Part shown: positions 45,101 to 56,052 of the stretch, in pieces
Numbering within the stretch: position 1 is the stretch's first letter
Layout: the number at the start of each line of letters is the position of its first letter
Source: Steinernema hermaphroditum
Lineage: Eukaryota > Nematoda > Chromadorea > Rhabditida > Steinernematidae
Direction: 5' to 3'
Assembly: GCA_030435675.1 (NCBI GenBank)
Contig: CM059624.1
Span: 6,534,769 to 6,598,768, forward strand
Length of the DNA stretch: 64,000 nucleotides
Notes under the pieces: model-generated
Database searches by the model: none
What the model saw: the letters and a program-made list of their open reading frames with translations, nothing else
Told to the model about the DNA's origin: nothing
Translations under genes and position numbers: made by a program

Positions 45101-47516
45101 GATTCGATACGGCCGATTCTTTATGGTTCCCTCGAGGGCGATTCGCCTCACCGCATAAGCGAACGAAATCAATCTCCAGAAGGAAGTGGCGCCCGAGAAC
45201 GTGATCCTCGCAATCAGGCGCTCTGTCCTGGCGCCTCTTAATTGATGGTTACCACCTCGAGGTCGAGCCCAGGAAGTGTAATAGCGAAGAGATCGTTATT
45301 TTTAGAGCTCAGATCATTTTTATTGCTGGAAATTATTGCCTAGACGTGCACCCTGATGTCCCCAGATATTGCCTGCGAAGACCGTCCTGGAGGATCTCCG
45401 GTTCCACGGCGACTTGTTGTTGTTTAGCTCTCATTTAGGGTCTATTTTTGAGCATTCTTCCTCGTGTTTTCCCTTTCGGTCTTCGCTCGTGTGGAGACTA
45501 ATGTGCCAAGACAGCAATATTCCGTCCGGAAGCATAACGAAGCCATCTAAATGTAGCGTAATTTCATGCATCGCAAAGTCGGAAGTTGTTTGTTTTGCCC
45601 GCTCAAAACACATTCTGAACGACTCGCGACGATTACTTCCGGCTGCGTTGTTGTCGACGTGCCGCCTTCTTCCGTCTCAACCTGGCGCTTCTATGGAAGT
45701 TGACAGGTTACCTGGAGGCGGCGGAAATGGAGTTAGCTGAGGAGGTGTGCGCAAAACAAAGTTGACATTTGGTCGGAAGCACTTCCCTGAGAGACCTGGA
45801 GAAATTCTCAACGTAATCAAGGGATTGTGTCAAGCGGGTTACGGTGGACGGCGACGGAATGTCATGGATTCTACTTGGATTATAGTAGTTACAGAACGAC
45901 GGAATGGCTTGCACTTGTTGTTGTGATTTCCCATTTGTCATAGAATGGTCAGAGCCAATGGTTCAGAAAATATTGTTGTGGAATCTGTGGATGAAATGAG
46001 ATGCTTTGGAATGGCGCCATCGGCGAGGAAGATCTAATGTCACCCTCTTCCGGATATTGTACCCACTTTCCTCGCCTCACATATCGCAAACAGCGCCGTA
46101 TATCCGTTAATTTTGTAGCACCCGGTCAGCATGCATAGTCCCTCAATCATTTGAGGATTTATCAGAAGAAGGCCAATGCCAAATTATTTCGTAGATCGCA
46201 TTTCCGCGCTCCGATTTTGAACTCATTTGTCTTCCAAAAAATTCATTTTTTATACATTGTATTTCGAATGTTTTTTTCGAATTCGATGTTTTCGATGGTT
46301 CCAAATGTTTTGCGCCCCAAAGCTTGCCCTTGTGGTTGACTTTCGCCTTGTCACTTCGTCAAACCACCAACGATAACTTGATTTCGGTGCATTGTGGAGA
46401 CATAAACTTTCCACATGAAAAACAACGTCTAAATCTTCACTTCTCGTGAGTGCGCCCTACCCAGATTCCCCATGCGTTCATCTCTGTGCTCTTCGCTTCT
46501 TCTTCGAAGCCTGTTCCTTTCCCTAATTTGGCCATCAGGTGCTCACCAGGTCAGGCGGTCCTCGCGGTCTCCGACGTACAGTTTTTTTTTGACATACACC
46601 CTGTTGAGAATTTACAGACAGACGTCAAGAAGGTGTTCCAGCCCAAAAACTGCGAAAACTCCCGGAGCTGGTGGATGTTAGTGACAAAAAAATCAAGCAA
46701 TGTGCTAGACTCTTCTACCCCCGCAACCCAATCAGAACAATATGAAGAATTCGTCGCCACTGTACTTCTACTCTTTCTACCTCTAAAACCTGAACGACAT
46801 CAGTGGAGCGGATTTTCCTATAACCTATCGCTTTGACCAGCACCACACCATATTGAAATATTACACTTTTTTCGCAAAAAAAAAACAATTTTCCTCTTCG
46901 AAAGCACAGCCCTGTCGAGACCTTAGAGCCTAAATCCCCATCGGCCGTGAAATGTCCTCCAGCTTAGTTCACGTCCATGCTTTGTTTGTGTCTATCCAAC
47001 TCGTTCCGGCGGAAAATGGTGACGAGTACGCTAATTGGCTGAGACGCCGATCACCTTCTAGAGCCGCGTCCGCACCGATTTCCCGCGGGATTAGAGCCGA
47101 TTGTCCGCGTTCCGCTTGTTTACCTTGAGCCCGAAGCGAAGGAGTCGTAAAGCGGCATGACGTCGGAGGCGCTGTTTTCGGGGTGCGCACCTCCGACTTG
47201 CACGAAGCGAGGCCGTTTGGCCGTTGAGGCGACGGGAAAGGTCAAAGGTGGGGGAAGAAAACATCCTCAGGGAGTCTTCCAGGGGACGCTAATGAGAGTT
47301 TACGCGAGAAGTTAACGAATACCCGAAATAGAAGGAGTAATTTGAACGGACAACAACGCATGGAGGCCGATTTGGACGTTTGATTGGACGGCGACGGAAG
47401 TGACTGGGGTGATGTCATCTCTAGAAGAAGTTCTCGAACGCACGAGACGGAAGTTTTACGACGTTTGGAGTGGTTTTTGATAGGGCCTGCAGCGGGAAAA
47501 ACGCAAAGTTTGGAAA
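42151..47516. other. Gene-poor region, a few orphan frames
   Basis: Alternating AT-rich and GC-rich blocks. Open frames of 70-130 codons occur (plus 43874-44200, Pro/His-rich at its start; minus 44697-45032; minus 45708-45941; plus 46450-46836), but none has a domain, a clean donor and acceptor pair or a nearby poly(A) signal. The frame at 43874 (start MIITSPALMDPRHQ) could be a first exon of a regulator, without proof. TAATTA-rich GC blocks as upstream of egl-46 occur at 42800-43250 and 47000-47560. Confidence 0.3.
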
Positions 47517-48375
47517 TTACGCCGCGGAGGGCGAAGAAGGGAGGTTTGGAAATTGGTTTCGAGAGTACTCTTCGTTTCGGTTTGAGTGAGTAGACGCCGG
47601 AGTTGGCTGCTTTTCTAGAGCTTTCTTGGCCACTATTTTCTGTTGGATCTGTGGATAGTTGTGGCACATGTTTGCCACAAGATATAACGAGATATACCAG
47701 TCAAGTATCTGGTCATCAGTCAGTATCTTCCAGGAAATATCTCCCTGTGCATTAAAGCTTCCTCTTTTCCATCGGACGCATTGCTCATACTTCCTGCTGG
47801 ACCTCGTGTTTAGCTTCGTCTTTGACGTCGCTTCTTGATCGGCCACCGGCCTCCGCACGGAGTTAGTCACCAATCCGATAAAATAAGCTTTGCGCGGCTT
47901 CACACCACAATCCCAATTCTCCATTTTGCGTGGAGATGCAGCTACGTCAAAACGAAACCTTTGATGGATAGGCATACCTTGAACCGATTCACAACAGAGA
48001 GTCATGTGAGGATTCTGAAAAGGCTTCAGTGATATATGCTTTATCGTATTAAATTACCAAGTCTTCTTGGTGCCGAGAACCTTCTTGTCCTCCGCAAGAT
48101 TTACGAAAACCAATCTTTTGAATCCAGGAAAATGTCCGTTTCGTTTAACCAGCACTAACCTCCATTCCTCTTGGGTGCCCAAAATCGAGAATTCCTTTTG
48201 GAATCCACTTTCGTTTGACTTCATTTTTATCTCTGCACTTCTCCCTGGTCTTCCATTCATGCGCCCAACGCTTCCAATCTCCAAATGTCGCCATTTGCAG
48301 CAATTTGCTCCGTTCTCCGCCAAATCTGTTTACGATCATCGTCCACATAAATATTAGGCGACATTCCGCTGTCAA
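47517..48375 (-). CDS. Orphan protein, three in-phase exons
   Basis: Three minus-strand exons join with every junction in phase 0: one ending at the donor GTTAGT near 48161, a short one (IGFRKSCGGQEGSRHQEDL), and a long one starting NPHMTLCCESVQG after CCTTTTCAG and running to the stop at 47517. The product is about 250 residues, basic in the middle (SKTKLNTRSSRKYEQCVRW) with an aromatic segment (QILDWYISLYLVANM) and a polar tail. The N-terminal part is Trp-rich (ATFGDWKRWAHEWKTREK). The exact start is uncertain. No domain was recognised. It is divergent from the globin gene, under 300 bp away. Confidence 0.5.
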
Positions 48376-48661
48376 AACAGCAGCTGGAATCCTGAATTAT
48401 GGCCGAAGTGGCGGAACTCAAAACAGCCTACGTTTTTCCCGGAACCCACAAATCGGCGCCACCGGAGCGATCTGAAGAGGAGCCACACTTGCGTCTTTGT
48501 CTCTTTTCTGACTTTTGTCCGTTTCCGGGAACACCTCTGAATTATTCAGGAGTGTTTATTAGTCGCCCGCGGCCGCCTCCCGTGGAATCAGACGCCCCTT
48601 CGGACGCGCGATCTCCGCTCCGGGACCGCCCCGCCCCTAGCCTCCTCCCCTTGGTTTGTGA

Positions 48662-51600
48662 ATGAAAAAGGAGAATCGCCCCAGGCGCTACGTAAGTATC
48701 CCCAGACCTCTCCTCGACCCCCAAATGGTCGTCTTCGACAGGGCAATGCGATGCATACAGTCAGCCATGGTACGGTAATTTCCCAGTCTATCTATCTTGC
48801 ACTTAGGAAATGGTCTAGTGAGGCCGATATAGGGTGAAGAAATCTTGGTAGAATTGACATATAGCTTGCTGTTTGAAGCTGAACAGGTGAAAACCTTCTC
48901 TTTTAATACAGCTCCTCGGTTTCGAACGTCTAAACTCGAAATTTGACGTTTGCTCTTTATATCGCGCCAAGTATTCTTGTGGCTACAGTATCCATGGCCA
49001 CCGTCATTCGTAGGTTTACATTTATACTCCCTTTCCCTTTTGACCACTTCGCTGTTTTGTTTCTCTGCTTCGGAGACCTTCTTGTGTCGTGTCTCCTTCC
49101 ACGTGACGGCGTCTGTCCTTTCCAGATCCAAATGCATAATGCGCGCTCCAACGGCACAGTCACGGGCTACTTCCGGAAGCGGAAGGACTCCCGCTGCTCC
49201 ACTGTGAGCTCCTCCACCGGCTCCTCCGCCTCCGCCATCTACCGTATCGGCTCCCACTTCTCAAGTCGCGTTCTCCAGCTCGACGAGGAGCAGATCGACA
49301 CCATCGTCGACGCTTTCGCCAAGATCTCCGACAAATACGGCGCTTTCGAGCGGGTCTTCATCCAACTTTTCGTGGTGGGACCTCTTGAATTGGGCATCTA
49401 CTGACCTGGAGTTACAGTACGAGGACAAGGAGATTGCGGAGCAGTTCGGGTTGGCCAATGTGCCTGAGGAGGTGATCAAGCGGAATCAGGTGTTCCGCAC
49501 CCACGTCGGCAAGTTCCAGCGCTTCATGACTACGGTAGTCGAGTTGCTGCCGAAGGTCGGCCGCGAGGACGAGCTCATCGAGATTCTCAGGTGCGTCTTG
49601 CCTAAATTTCGTCCTAAAAGCTCTGTTTAGATGGGCCATAAGTGAACTTATAGCGTATACGGTCATTTTAAGGACATTCAAAAGTTTCATTTTTAAAAAG
49701 AGGGTGACTCAGATTCATGCTAAAAGCAGTCAAAAGTAGTACCCATGCCCTATCAAGAGAATGTATCGCAATAATCGGATTGAGAAGAAATCTTGTAGTT
49801 CGATTTCTTCAGAACTAATTCTAGCCTAATTATGGTGACCTTCAGCTGCAGATGGACACAAAGTTTCTCTATTTTTGTGTTTCCGAGAGATCTCTGCTCA
49901 AATCGATCTTCCGACTTTTCCGCTTACGTGTTTTCCAGCCCTCCGTTTCCGTTCTCCCGTGCGTCACTAGCCCTCCCCGCTGACCTCTTCGCCTCACCCA
50001 CCTTCCAAAGTACTTAGGCGTCACTCCTCGGTCCGAAATTATTTTATCGACCCTCCTCAGTCTTGAGAAATGTTTGTTTTGGCCCGGGAGCACGGCGGAA
50101 GACGCCTGAATGGCCCAAATTGGCGCGATTTAGGCCCAAAAAGCAAACATGAATAATTCCGCGCGGCGCCAATTAGCGCCAAAGTACATCGCCGATCCCG
50201 ATGGCGATTCGGCGATCGGGAGTCCAATCAGAAGTGGCGTCCTTTCCTCCCACGAGGGACTTCGTCTAATCAATTTTTAATTGCGTTTTCCGAAGAGTGG
50301 GCAGACGCCTTTGAAACTTGAATTTTGGAGGAGCAAAGGCTGCATTATTCAGCCCCAGAAAAACGCCTCTCACACTAATCGTAAATACATATAGTTTGTT
50401 TTTTACGCAAAGGGTGCCTTCAATTAGGTTACGGTAGATCGAGCAGGACTTCGTGGACCCGCTGAGGGGGTGATTAACGTAGTTATGGAAGTTGATACGA
50501 AAATAGACGCATGAAGGTGCGCGGAGGAGGTTCCAGGGAAAACGGTTATAAACAGATATGGCCGTGTCCTGGACCGTAGAGTTCAGATGTAGGATAGAGA
50601 GAGAGGAATGTCTTGAGATGGAAAAGGGCCACGAGAATTTGGGTATTCAATCCAAGAATAAAGATGACTACGGTAGATGCAGCCATATGTTCTTTAATCT
50701 TGCGATCAAATCTCAGGATTTCAAGATTCCTTCAGGAAGCAAGGATACCAATAAGTATTGACTCGGATGTGAATCAAATATCTCACATCGGGCTGCATCT
50801 ACCGTAGTCTTTATTCTGATTTACTTCTGCTTGGAGCAACGAAATGGCGATCTAAAAACAATCGTCATCGAGACCAACGGATGAATTCGGACGACTCTTG
50901 CACTTTGATAGCGCAAAACGGAGTGTCATGAATAAGAGTTTCTTGAGACAAGTGCCTAGAGAGTGCACAGATCTTGAGATGTTTAAATAGCCCGGTGTTC
51001 AAAAATAGAACTCCCTGAAGGAGTGAATAAGCAAACAACGCTGTTTGGCGGCCACAAAACGTCGCGTGTCAGCGTCTACTTCAACCTCACGGAATCTTTC
51101 AATTCGAACGACTTTTTTTGCGCATGATTTCTACAAAATAATTGTATGGCTTAAGAAACTTAAGTTTTGAGGTGGGAAAGTATACTCCAAACTGAGGCAA
51201 AGAAGTCGTGAATCACGAGAATATTTCCAAACCCCTCCATCCCCTTCCGCACTTCCCTAAATCCGACGTCACTCCGTCCCCCTGATTGCAAAGGACCACA
51301 AACAGCGTCTAGACCCTTTCTCCAAGATATTTGCTTGGCCACCGAAAGGTCGTCCAATCAGTTATGCAAAGAAGGCTAATTTGTTTTTCTCAAACGAACT
51401 CCCGAAGCGATCAATTACGCGCACTTTCGGGGACAAGTAGTCCGCCCGCTACAATATTTATTGCTCGACCATCGGCATTCCATTAATCTAATACGTATTC
51501 TGACCTATGCACGGGCAAAACATCCCCATGACATCACCTACCGTAGCCTGAGTCCACCAACATCTAAGGTCTTCTTCTTCAGAATCGTCGGCCGCCAGCA

Positions 51601-51958
51601 CTGCAACGTCAAACAAATGAATTTCACGGCGGCCAAGTGGCTCTCCTTCAAAAACGTCCTTCTCTCCGTCCTCTGCAAGACGGACCATCACGTAGGCGAT
51701 CTTCCCTGTGGGATGGACTCATCCCCTTTTCAGGACAAGGTGTACATGTGCTGGAATCAGCTCGTCAGCTTCCTCATCTACGAAATCAAGGACGCCTATC
51801 TCGACCAGGTAGCCAAAGCTTCTCCGTGCCGAGCTAATCTTGGTCTCCAGGTGCGCCGTCTTCGTTCGAACTCGTGTCCCCACATTCTCGAGGCTGGAAG
51901 TTTCGACATCCGAAAGTACTCCCTCGCGAACATCAAAGCGCACCCTGAAGTCCCATAA
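48662..51958 (+). CDS. Nematode globin (glb family)
   Basis: Six exons (48662-48691, 49126-49371, 49418-49590, 51583-51691, 51734-51808, 51851-51958) join to 246 residues. The N-terminal extension is basic and Ser-rich (FRKRKDSRCSTVSSSTG), as in many worm neuronal globins. The globin fold follows: A helix LDEEQIDTIVDAFAKI, the E helix FRTHVGKFQRFMTTVVELL with a likely distal histidine, the F region VGRQHCNVKQM with the probable heme-binding histidine, and G/H helices NFTAAKWLSFKNVLLSVL and VYMCWNQLVSFLIYEI. Worm globins of this class serve oxygen or redox sensing rather than bulk transport. The third intron is 2 kb and holds a MITE. The fourth intron (42 nt) is in frame and open. AATAAA is about 30 bp past the stop. 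The 30-nt first exon is inferred from phase and the donor GTAAGTATC. Confidence 0.8.
50655..50817. mobile_element. 163-bp MITE in the globin intron, ends contain CTACCGTA
   Basis: The terminal inverted repeats AGAATAAAGA plus ACTACGGTAGATGCAGCC at the left match the complement at the right, with a 2-3-nt indel; 18-19 bases at the inner end are perfect. The centre has no coding capacity. The repeat ends include the TACGGTAG word that is dispersed over the whole window. Confidence 0.7.
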
Positions 51959-52849
51959 ACTCACCCCATGTATATAAACCCGTTTTCGCAAATAAATATT
52001 CGCTGTCTCGAGGAAGGTCTCCCACCGAGGAGGTTCACACTTAGGGGGCAACGTGGACAGATCACTCAGAGAGGATTTGGAAGTGGACCGATCTCCTCTG
52101 GAAAGAACAAACAAAAGGAATCGGGTTTTAGACTAGAAGTCAAGGTCTCTGCCAGAAGATCACAGACCCACCAAATAAATCTGTTTAAGTCGTAATAAGT
52201 CTTTTCTAGAAAGAGTCCCTCTCAGAAAAGTCTCTTTCTGTACATTTCCGAGCTGGTATTGGACATGTTCTCTCACTCGGGGTGAGATGTCGATGCAGAA
52301 TTGTGCTGTTTTAAACATAGCACACTCCTAGGGACTACGGTACTTCACAAATAGTAATCTTGGAACTCTCTCACGGAAAGGGAAGAAGTCCAATTCATTA
52401 AATTCCGTCACTTTCTCAGAAAGTGTCGTCGATGTCCAAAATTAGCACTTTCCCGGTGTCTCATGCATGAGACAAAGTCGCTTGTTAGGCGATGAGAGAC
52501 TCCCACACCATTTCTAATCTTCTCGTGGGTGCACGTTCTCTTCTGGGAACGCCGGAGTAAGAAATGAAAATTGCCCAAAAGGACACTTAATAATATGTGC
52601 AGCAGTGTCCTATTTTTGGTTTCGCTGAGCGAATACCAGCAAAATTTTAGTGCAGAATGAAAAAGGATTTGTTGCTAGGTGGCTCTTTTACAATCCACAA
52701 GCCAAAAGGGACATAATCAGTATCGCATAAATAACACGTTTACGTGGAAAGCTAATCATTCCATTCTAGATCACTATTCAGAGAGCACAAATGTTTTTTC
52801 ATTAAAGTCTCATTTTCTATTTTGACCAATAGAAAAAGACCCCGGTTAG
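51959..52849. other. Spacer after the globin gene, nothing recognised
   Basis: AT-rich, with the globin poly(A) signal near 51992. No frame with domain or splice support was found. Confidence 0.5.
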
Positions 52850-53130
52850 GTAAACGACACTCTTCGGAGCAAAGAACTGTTGGGATATTACGTTGCAGCC
52901 TACAGATACGGCTCTGAGGGCCTTCGTGTTGTGGTCGAAGGGAACTACAATGTACAATACATAGAAGAACGCATAGAAGTCTTATTGAGAGGCTTTTAGC
53001 TCGTCTGATAGGCAAAAATCCATCCATAAGGCTACTTTAGAAGAAGATCCAGAGTATGAGCGAAGAAAAGTTCTATGAGTGCAAAAGTGCGGCATTGGAG
53101 GCCATGCGGCAAGTTATTAAGGAATTTTAG
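52850..53130 (+). pseudogene. Fragment of an M16 (insulinase-type) metallopeptidase
   Basis: The plus strand encodes TLRSKELLGYYVAAYRYGSE and GLRVVVEGNYNVQYIEERIE, matching the C-terminal LRTKEQLGY block and the following strand and helix of insulin-degrading-enzyme proteins. SMSEEKFYECKSAALEAM follows, as in EDMTEEAFQKH. The first part runs into a stop (near 52999); the second part is in phase only if a 60-70-nt intron starting at GTCTTA is removed. The catalytic HXXEH half and everything upstream are missing. A truncated duplicate or pseudogene is most likely; a gene with distant 5' exons is the alternative. Confidence 0.5.
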
Positions 53131-53513
53131 TGTTTGAATCAGGTGTTTTACGTGGTAATTAATCGAATACAGTATGGAAGCAAAAACTTTCGGTAATGGT
53201 TGAGTTGACCCACTGCGCAGCCCCCTTTGTCCTGAGGACAGAGAGAAGGGGAGTGTTCCGGGGCTGAGAGGCACTTATCGTTCGACTGGGATCAGCGGTC
53301 TGTCGGTCAAAAAAGGAGATAGAAGTGAGGGGAGGAAGGGGCCAACTCAGTGATTGCCACAGTTTAACCTCCATGTTAAATCTCGAAAGAACCATCGCTA
53401 GAGCTTGTGGGACAAAGATGTTTTATCAAAGACTTTCCATATAAAACACAATATGTACAGAGAAGATCACTCGAGAGACGATTCTGGAGGAGGGAAGAGT
53501 TTCTCGCAAAGGG
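53131..53513. other. Spacer, no gene seen
   Basis: About 380 bp between the M16 fragment and the Kunitz gene. The minus-strand open frames here have no domain. Confidence 0.5.
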
Positions 53514-54878
53514 TTATCCTCTGAAACGAATAGTATAAAATCTCGAACTGAGGGCGTCAAAGTGTTGTACAGGTCAACGGTGTTCATTTGTTGAAGAGAA
53601 ACGATATCGTGGATCGTCATTTTAACTCACATAGATTGGATGATGTCCGGAATCTGCTGCAGATTGAAGTTCGTGATCCAGTCAGTGGGTCCGCTTCTTC
53701 CCTGAGGCGCTCCTCCACCACCGCCTGCTGCTCCTCCAATGAGGTTGGCCACAGCCGCGCCGCCCGCGCCCCTGCTACCACCGCCGTTGTTCCCCTCTTC
53801 GGGCCCGGCGCCCATGCCCGTGAACGTCTTAATCAGGCCGAAGATGTTCTCCTGGTTGAAGCCGTTAGCGAAAGGAATGCCTCCTCCCATCGGATTCACC
53901 TCCGTTGGCGCTGGCGGAGGAGGGGGAGGGGGAGGAGGAGGAGGAGGAGGGGGCGGGGGTGCCTCTGTGGGCGGCGGGGTGTATACGGTAGGAGGCTCGG
54001 TGGGAGCGAAGGTGACAGGCAGAAGCGAAGGTCGTCCTCTGCAGACACGCGTCACCCGAAGGCACGCGCGCTCCGTGTCGAAGAGATTCTGGTTCGTGGC
54101 GGGAGTCCGACAGCCGGGAAACCAAAACTGCTCGCAGTCCTTCGTTTCCCGGTTGTAGGCGTACTTAATGAGAAAGCCACAGAAGCGGCCCTCTGGGATC
54201 CCCTGCTCGCAGATCGAAGGCGGTTCCGGCCTCGACTGAGAGCCGAATCCTCCAATGGGTCGTCGTGGCTTCTGCGTGGAAGGTGCCACGGCCGGCTTCA
54301 CCTCTAGAAGATCACGTGATTAGCCTCAGTAGACTTAAGATGATAAAGGCAATCAAGTTTGTTCTGTGTTCCAGCTGCACCACATATAGTGACACGTCTG
54401 GAAAAGTGTCAAAAACTCGGATTTCCATCGAATCTTTCTTATCTTATCTTACCTTCCGGGGCCTGGGTGATGATCACCGGCTGCTTCGTCGTCGCCTGGG
54501 GCGCAGGAACGAAGTTCTTCGGCACAGGTTTTCCTCCGTTAGCCGCGGTCAGGCACTAAACCAGCAGTCATCGCGCAACTGTGTAGGACCCACCTCCTCG
54601 GGAATGTCTCGGCACTGGTTCGCACTCGGGTCCTTCAGGCGTGTGGCGGGCCTTGTGCAGACCTGGTGCGGAAAGTGGCAGGTGAAGGGATCGCACTGCG
54701 ACGTGGCCACGGAGATGTGGTCGCCGTCGCCGACGAACGATTCGCCTAAACCCGAACGCATCACTTTCACCTCGGAGGAGACGAGGGACACCGACGAACT
54801 GGTTGGGGCGCCGAAGTGGAACAGGACGTGGAAAGAACACTTAGAGGATGAGGGATATGCATATCGCGGATCTGACAT
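53514..54878 (-). CDS. Kunitz-domain secreted protein with polyproline and glycine-rich tail
   Basis: Exons near 54878-54594, 54555-54453, 54303-53631 and a terminal 53520-53514. A Kunitz (BPTI-type) domain has its six cysteines in order: CEQGIPEGRFC, GFLIKYAYNRETKDC, EQFWFPGC, then TERACLRVTRVC, the last spacing longer than usual. Kunitz domains typically inhibit serine proteases or act in extracellular matrix. Upstream lies another Cys region (SQCDPFTCHFPHQVC) and a linker KQPVITQAPE. Downstream is a run of about 16 prolines flanked by Thr, then a Gly-rich segment. The chosen start (MSDPRYAYPSSSKC) is not a signal peptide, and a hydrophobic stretch (AFFVCCLSFA) can be spliced on from about 54940, so the true start is probably further upstream. 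The final codons depend on a predicted 110-bp intron. Confidence 0.7.
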
Positions 54879-55278
54879 TTGACTGCACAGTCAAAATCAT
54901 GTGATTCTGGACGACTTAGACGCAAAAGACAAACAACAGACAAAAAAAGCAGTTGGATTGAAGAGGTGCTTCTTAAGGGTGCGCAAAGAAAAGCCATCCA
55001 CGTGGAAGTATAAATTTTTGAGAGTAAATGTGAGACCGGTCGCAGACCGTTCTTCAAAGTATCCCAGAGGACTACGCAACATCACCCACGTCAGTCGGTC
55101 AAATCATAGATACTGCATTGGAACGCAAGGTTCTGCAATCTCTTAACCAAAACATTTCCAAAGACTCCCTATGTCGTTAAAGTTTCTATAGATTACCACT
55201 GGAAACAAAAACTGAGAGACAGCTCAAAAGTTAGAAACTGTCCTAATATCTCTAACCATATGCTTCCAGACAGACCTA
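54879..55278. other. Probable 5' part of the Kunitz gene
   Basis: A minus-strand frame reaching back to 55085 encodes the hydrophobic segment mentioned in the Kunitz entry and joins in phase at TTGCGTCTAAG to the acceptor ACTGTGCAG. Its own start is uncertain. Nothing else was seen. Confidence 0.3.
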
Positions 55279-55614
55279 CTAGCTTTTTCCCTTCGGAAGG
55301 CGAGTACGAACCTCTCGGCTGTTCGATCCCATCATAGAACGAAAGAAGCCATAATCTACGACTCCCATTCCGCATGTCCACGAGCCTAAGAACTCTTTGA
55401 AGCCACCGCCAAACATATGCCGCCGGACACGCATAAGAAAGCGCGCTGTGAGCATGGCCAAGATCATCCGCTGACCCGTGAAGATCCCGCGGAACTCACA
55501 TTCTTCCTTGTCGAAGAGAGCTTCGAGGAAGGCGTCGAGGTCTTCGGGGAGCTCCGCTCGCGCCGAAGCGGCGAAGACGAGCAGGAGGATTAGGTTGGCT
55601 GCGACGATCGCCAT
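55279..55614 (-). CDS. Small secreted protein, 111 residues
   Basis: ATG at 55614 starts a clear signal peptide (MAIVAANLILLLVFAASARA). The mature chain begins acidic (ELPEDLDAFLEALFDKEECE), then has a hydrophobic/basic helix (ILAMLTARFLMRVRRHMFGG), a single later cysteine (GSWTCGMG) and a polar basic end. The same frame extends upstream without a better start. No domain recognised; it is not a conserved secreted family I know. Same orientation as the Kunitz gene. Confidence 0.55.
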   Translation of the reverse strand: MAIVAANLILLLVFAASARAELPEDLDAFLEALFDKEECEFRGIFTGQRMILAMLTARFLMRVRRHMFGGGFKEFLGSWTCGMGVVDYGFFRSMMGSNSREVRTRLPKGKS

Positions 55615-56052
55615 GCGCGGCAGATCGACTGACTTCGGGGGACGGGATCCCCGCGGCGCCTGCGATCTTCGAGGAGGAGCGCGCGCGAACAAAGACCGCC
55701 GCCGAGCTCCCGGCGACACCGAAGCGTATCCGAAAAATACCCAAATCCAAGGGCGATCCCGGGTCGTCTCTCGGCCGACTGAACGTCTCCCGATGACGCA
55801 ACAGCGTTCTCGGGGGCTAAAGGGTCGCCGCGTGGATTTGCAACTCCGGTGAGTCACCTCGGAGGAGTCAGATCCCCAAGGTCGTCATGTTTTTGCAAGG
55901 CTACGAAAACAGATCTGCCATAACAGGTTTGATTGCGCACGAATATCCGCTGCTGCCGTGTCTTATCTAATCGCCGTGTGAAAGCCTGTTTGGGGCACAC
56001 CGATGGGAATTTTTACTCCTCTGAATCATAATTACATCGTCTCTTCTCGCTT
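55615..56052. other. Spacer between two minus-strand genes
   Basis: The first 200 bp are very GC-rich, with open frames on both strands but no domain. No gene was identified. Confidence 0.4.

Noticed and set aside
46450..46836. Plus-strand frame of 128 codons
   Set aside because: Unstructured translation with no domain, contained in an AT-rich gene-poor stretch.
52752..53027. Minus-strand frame with a signal-peptide-like start and cysteines
   Set aside because: It is antisense to the M16 peptidase homology, which explains the open frame better.
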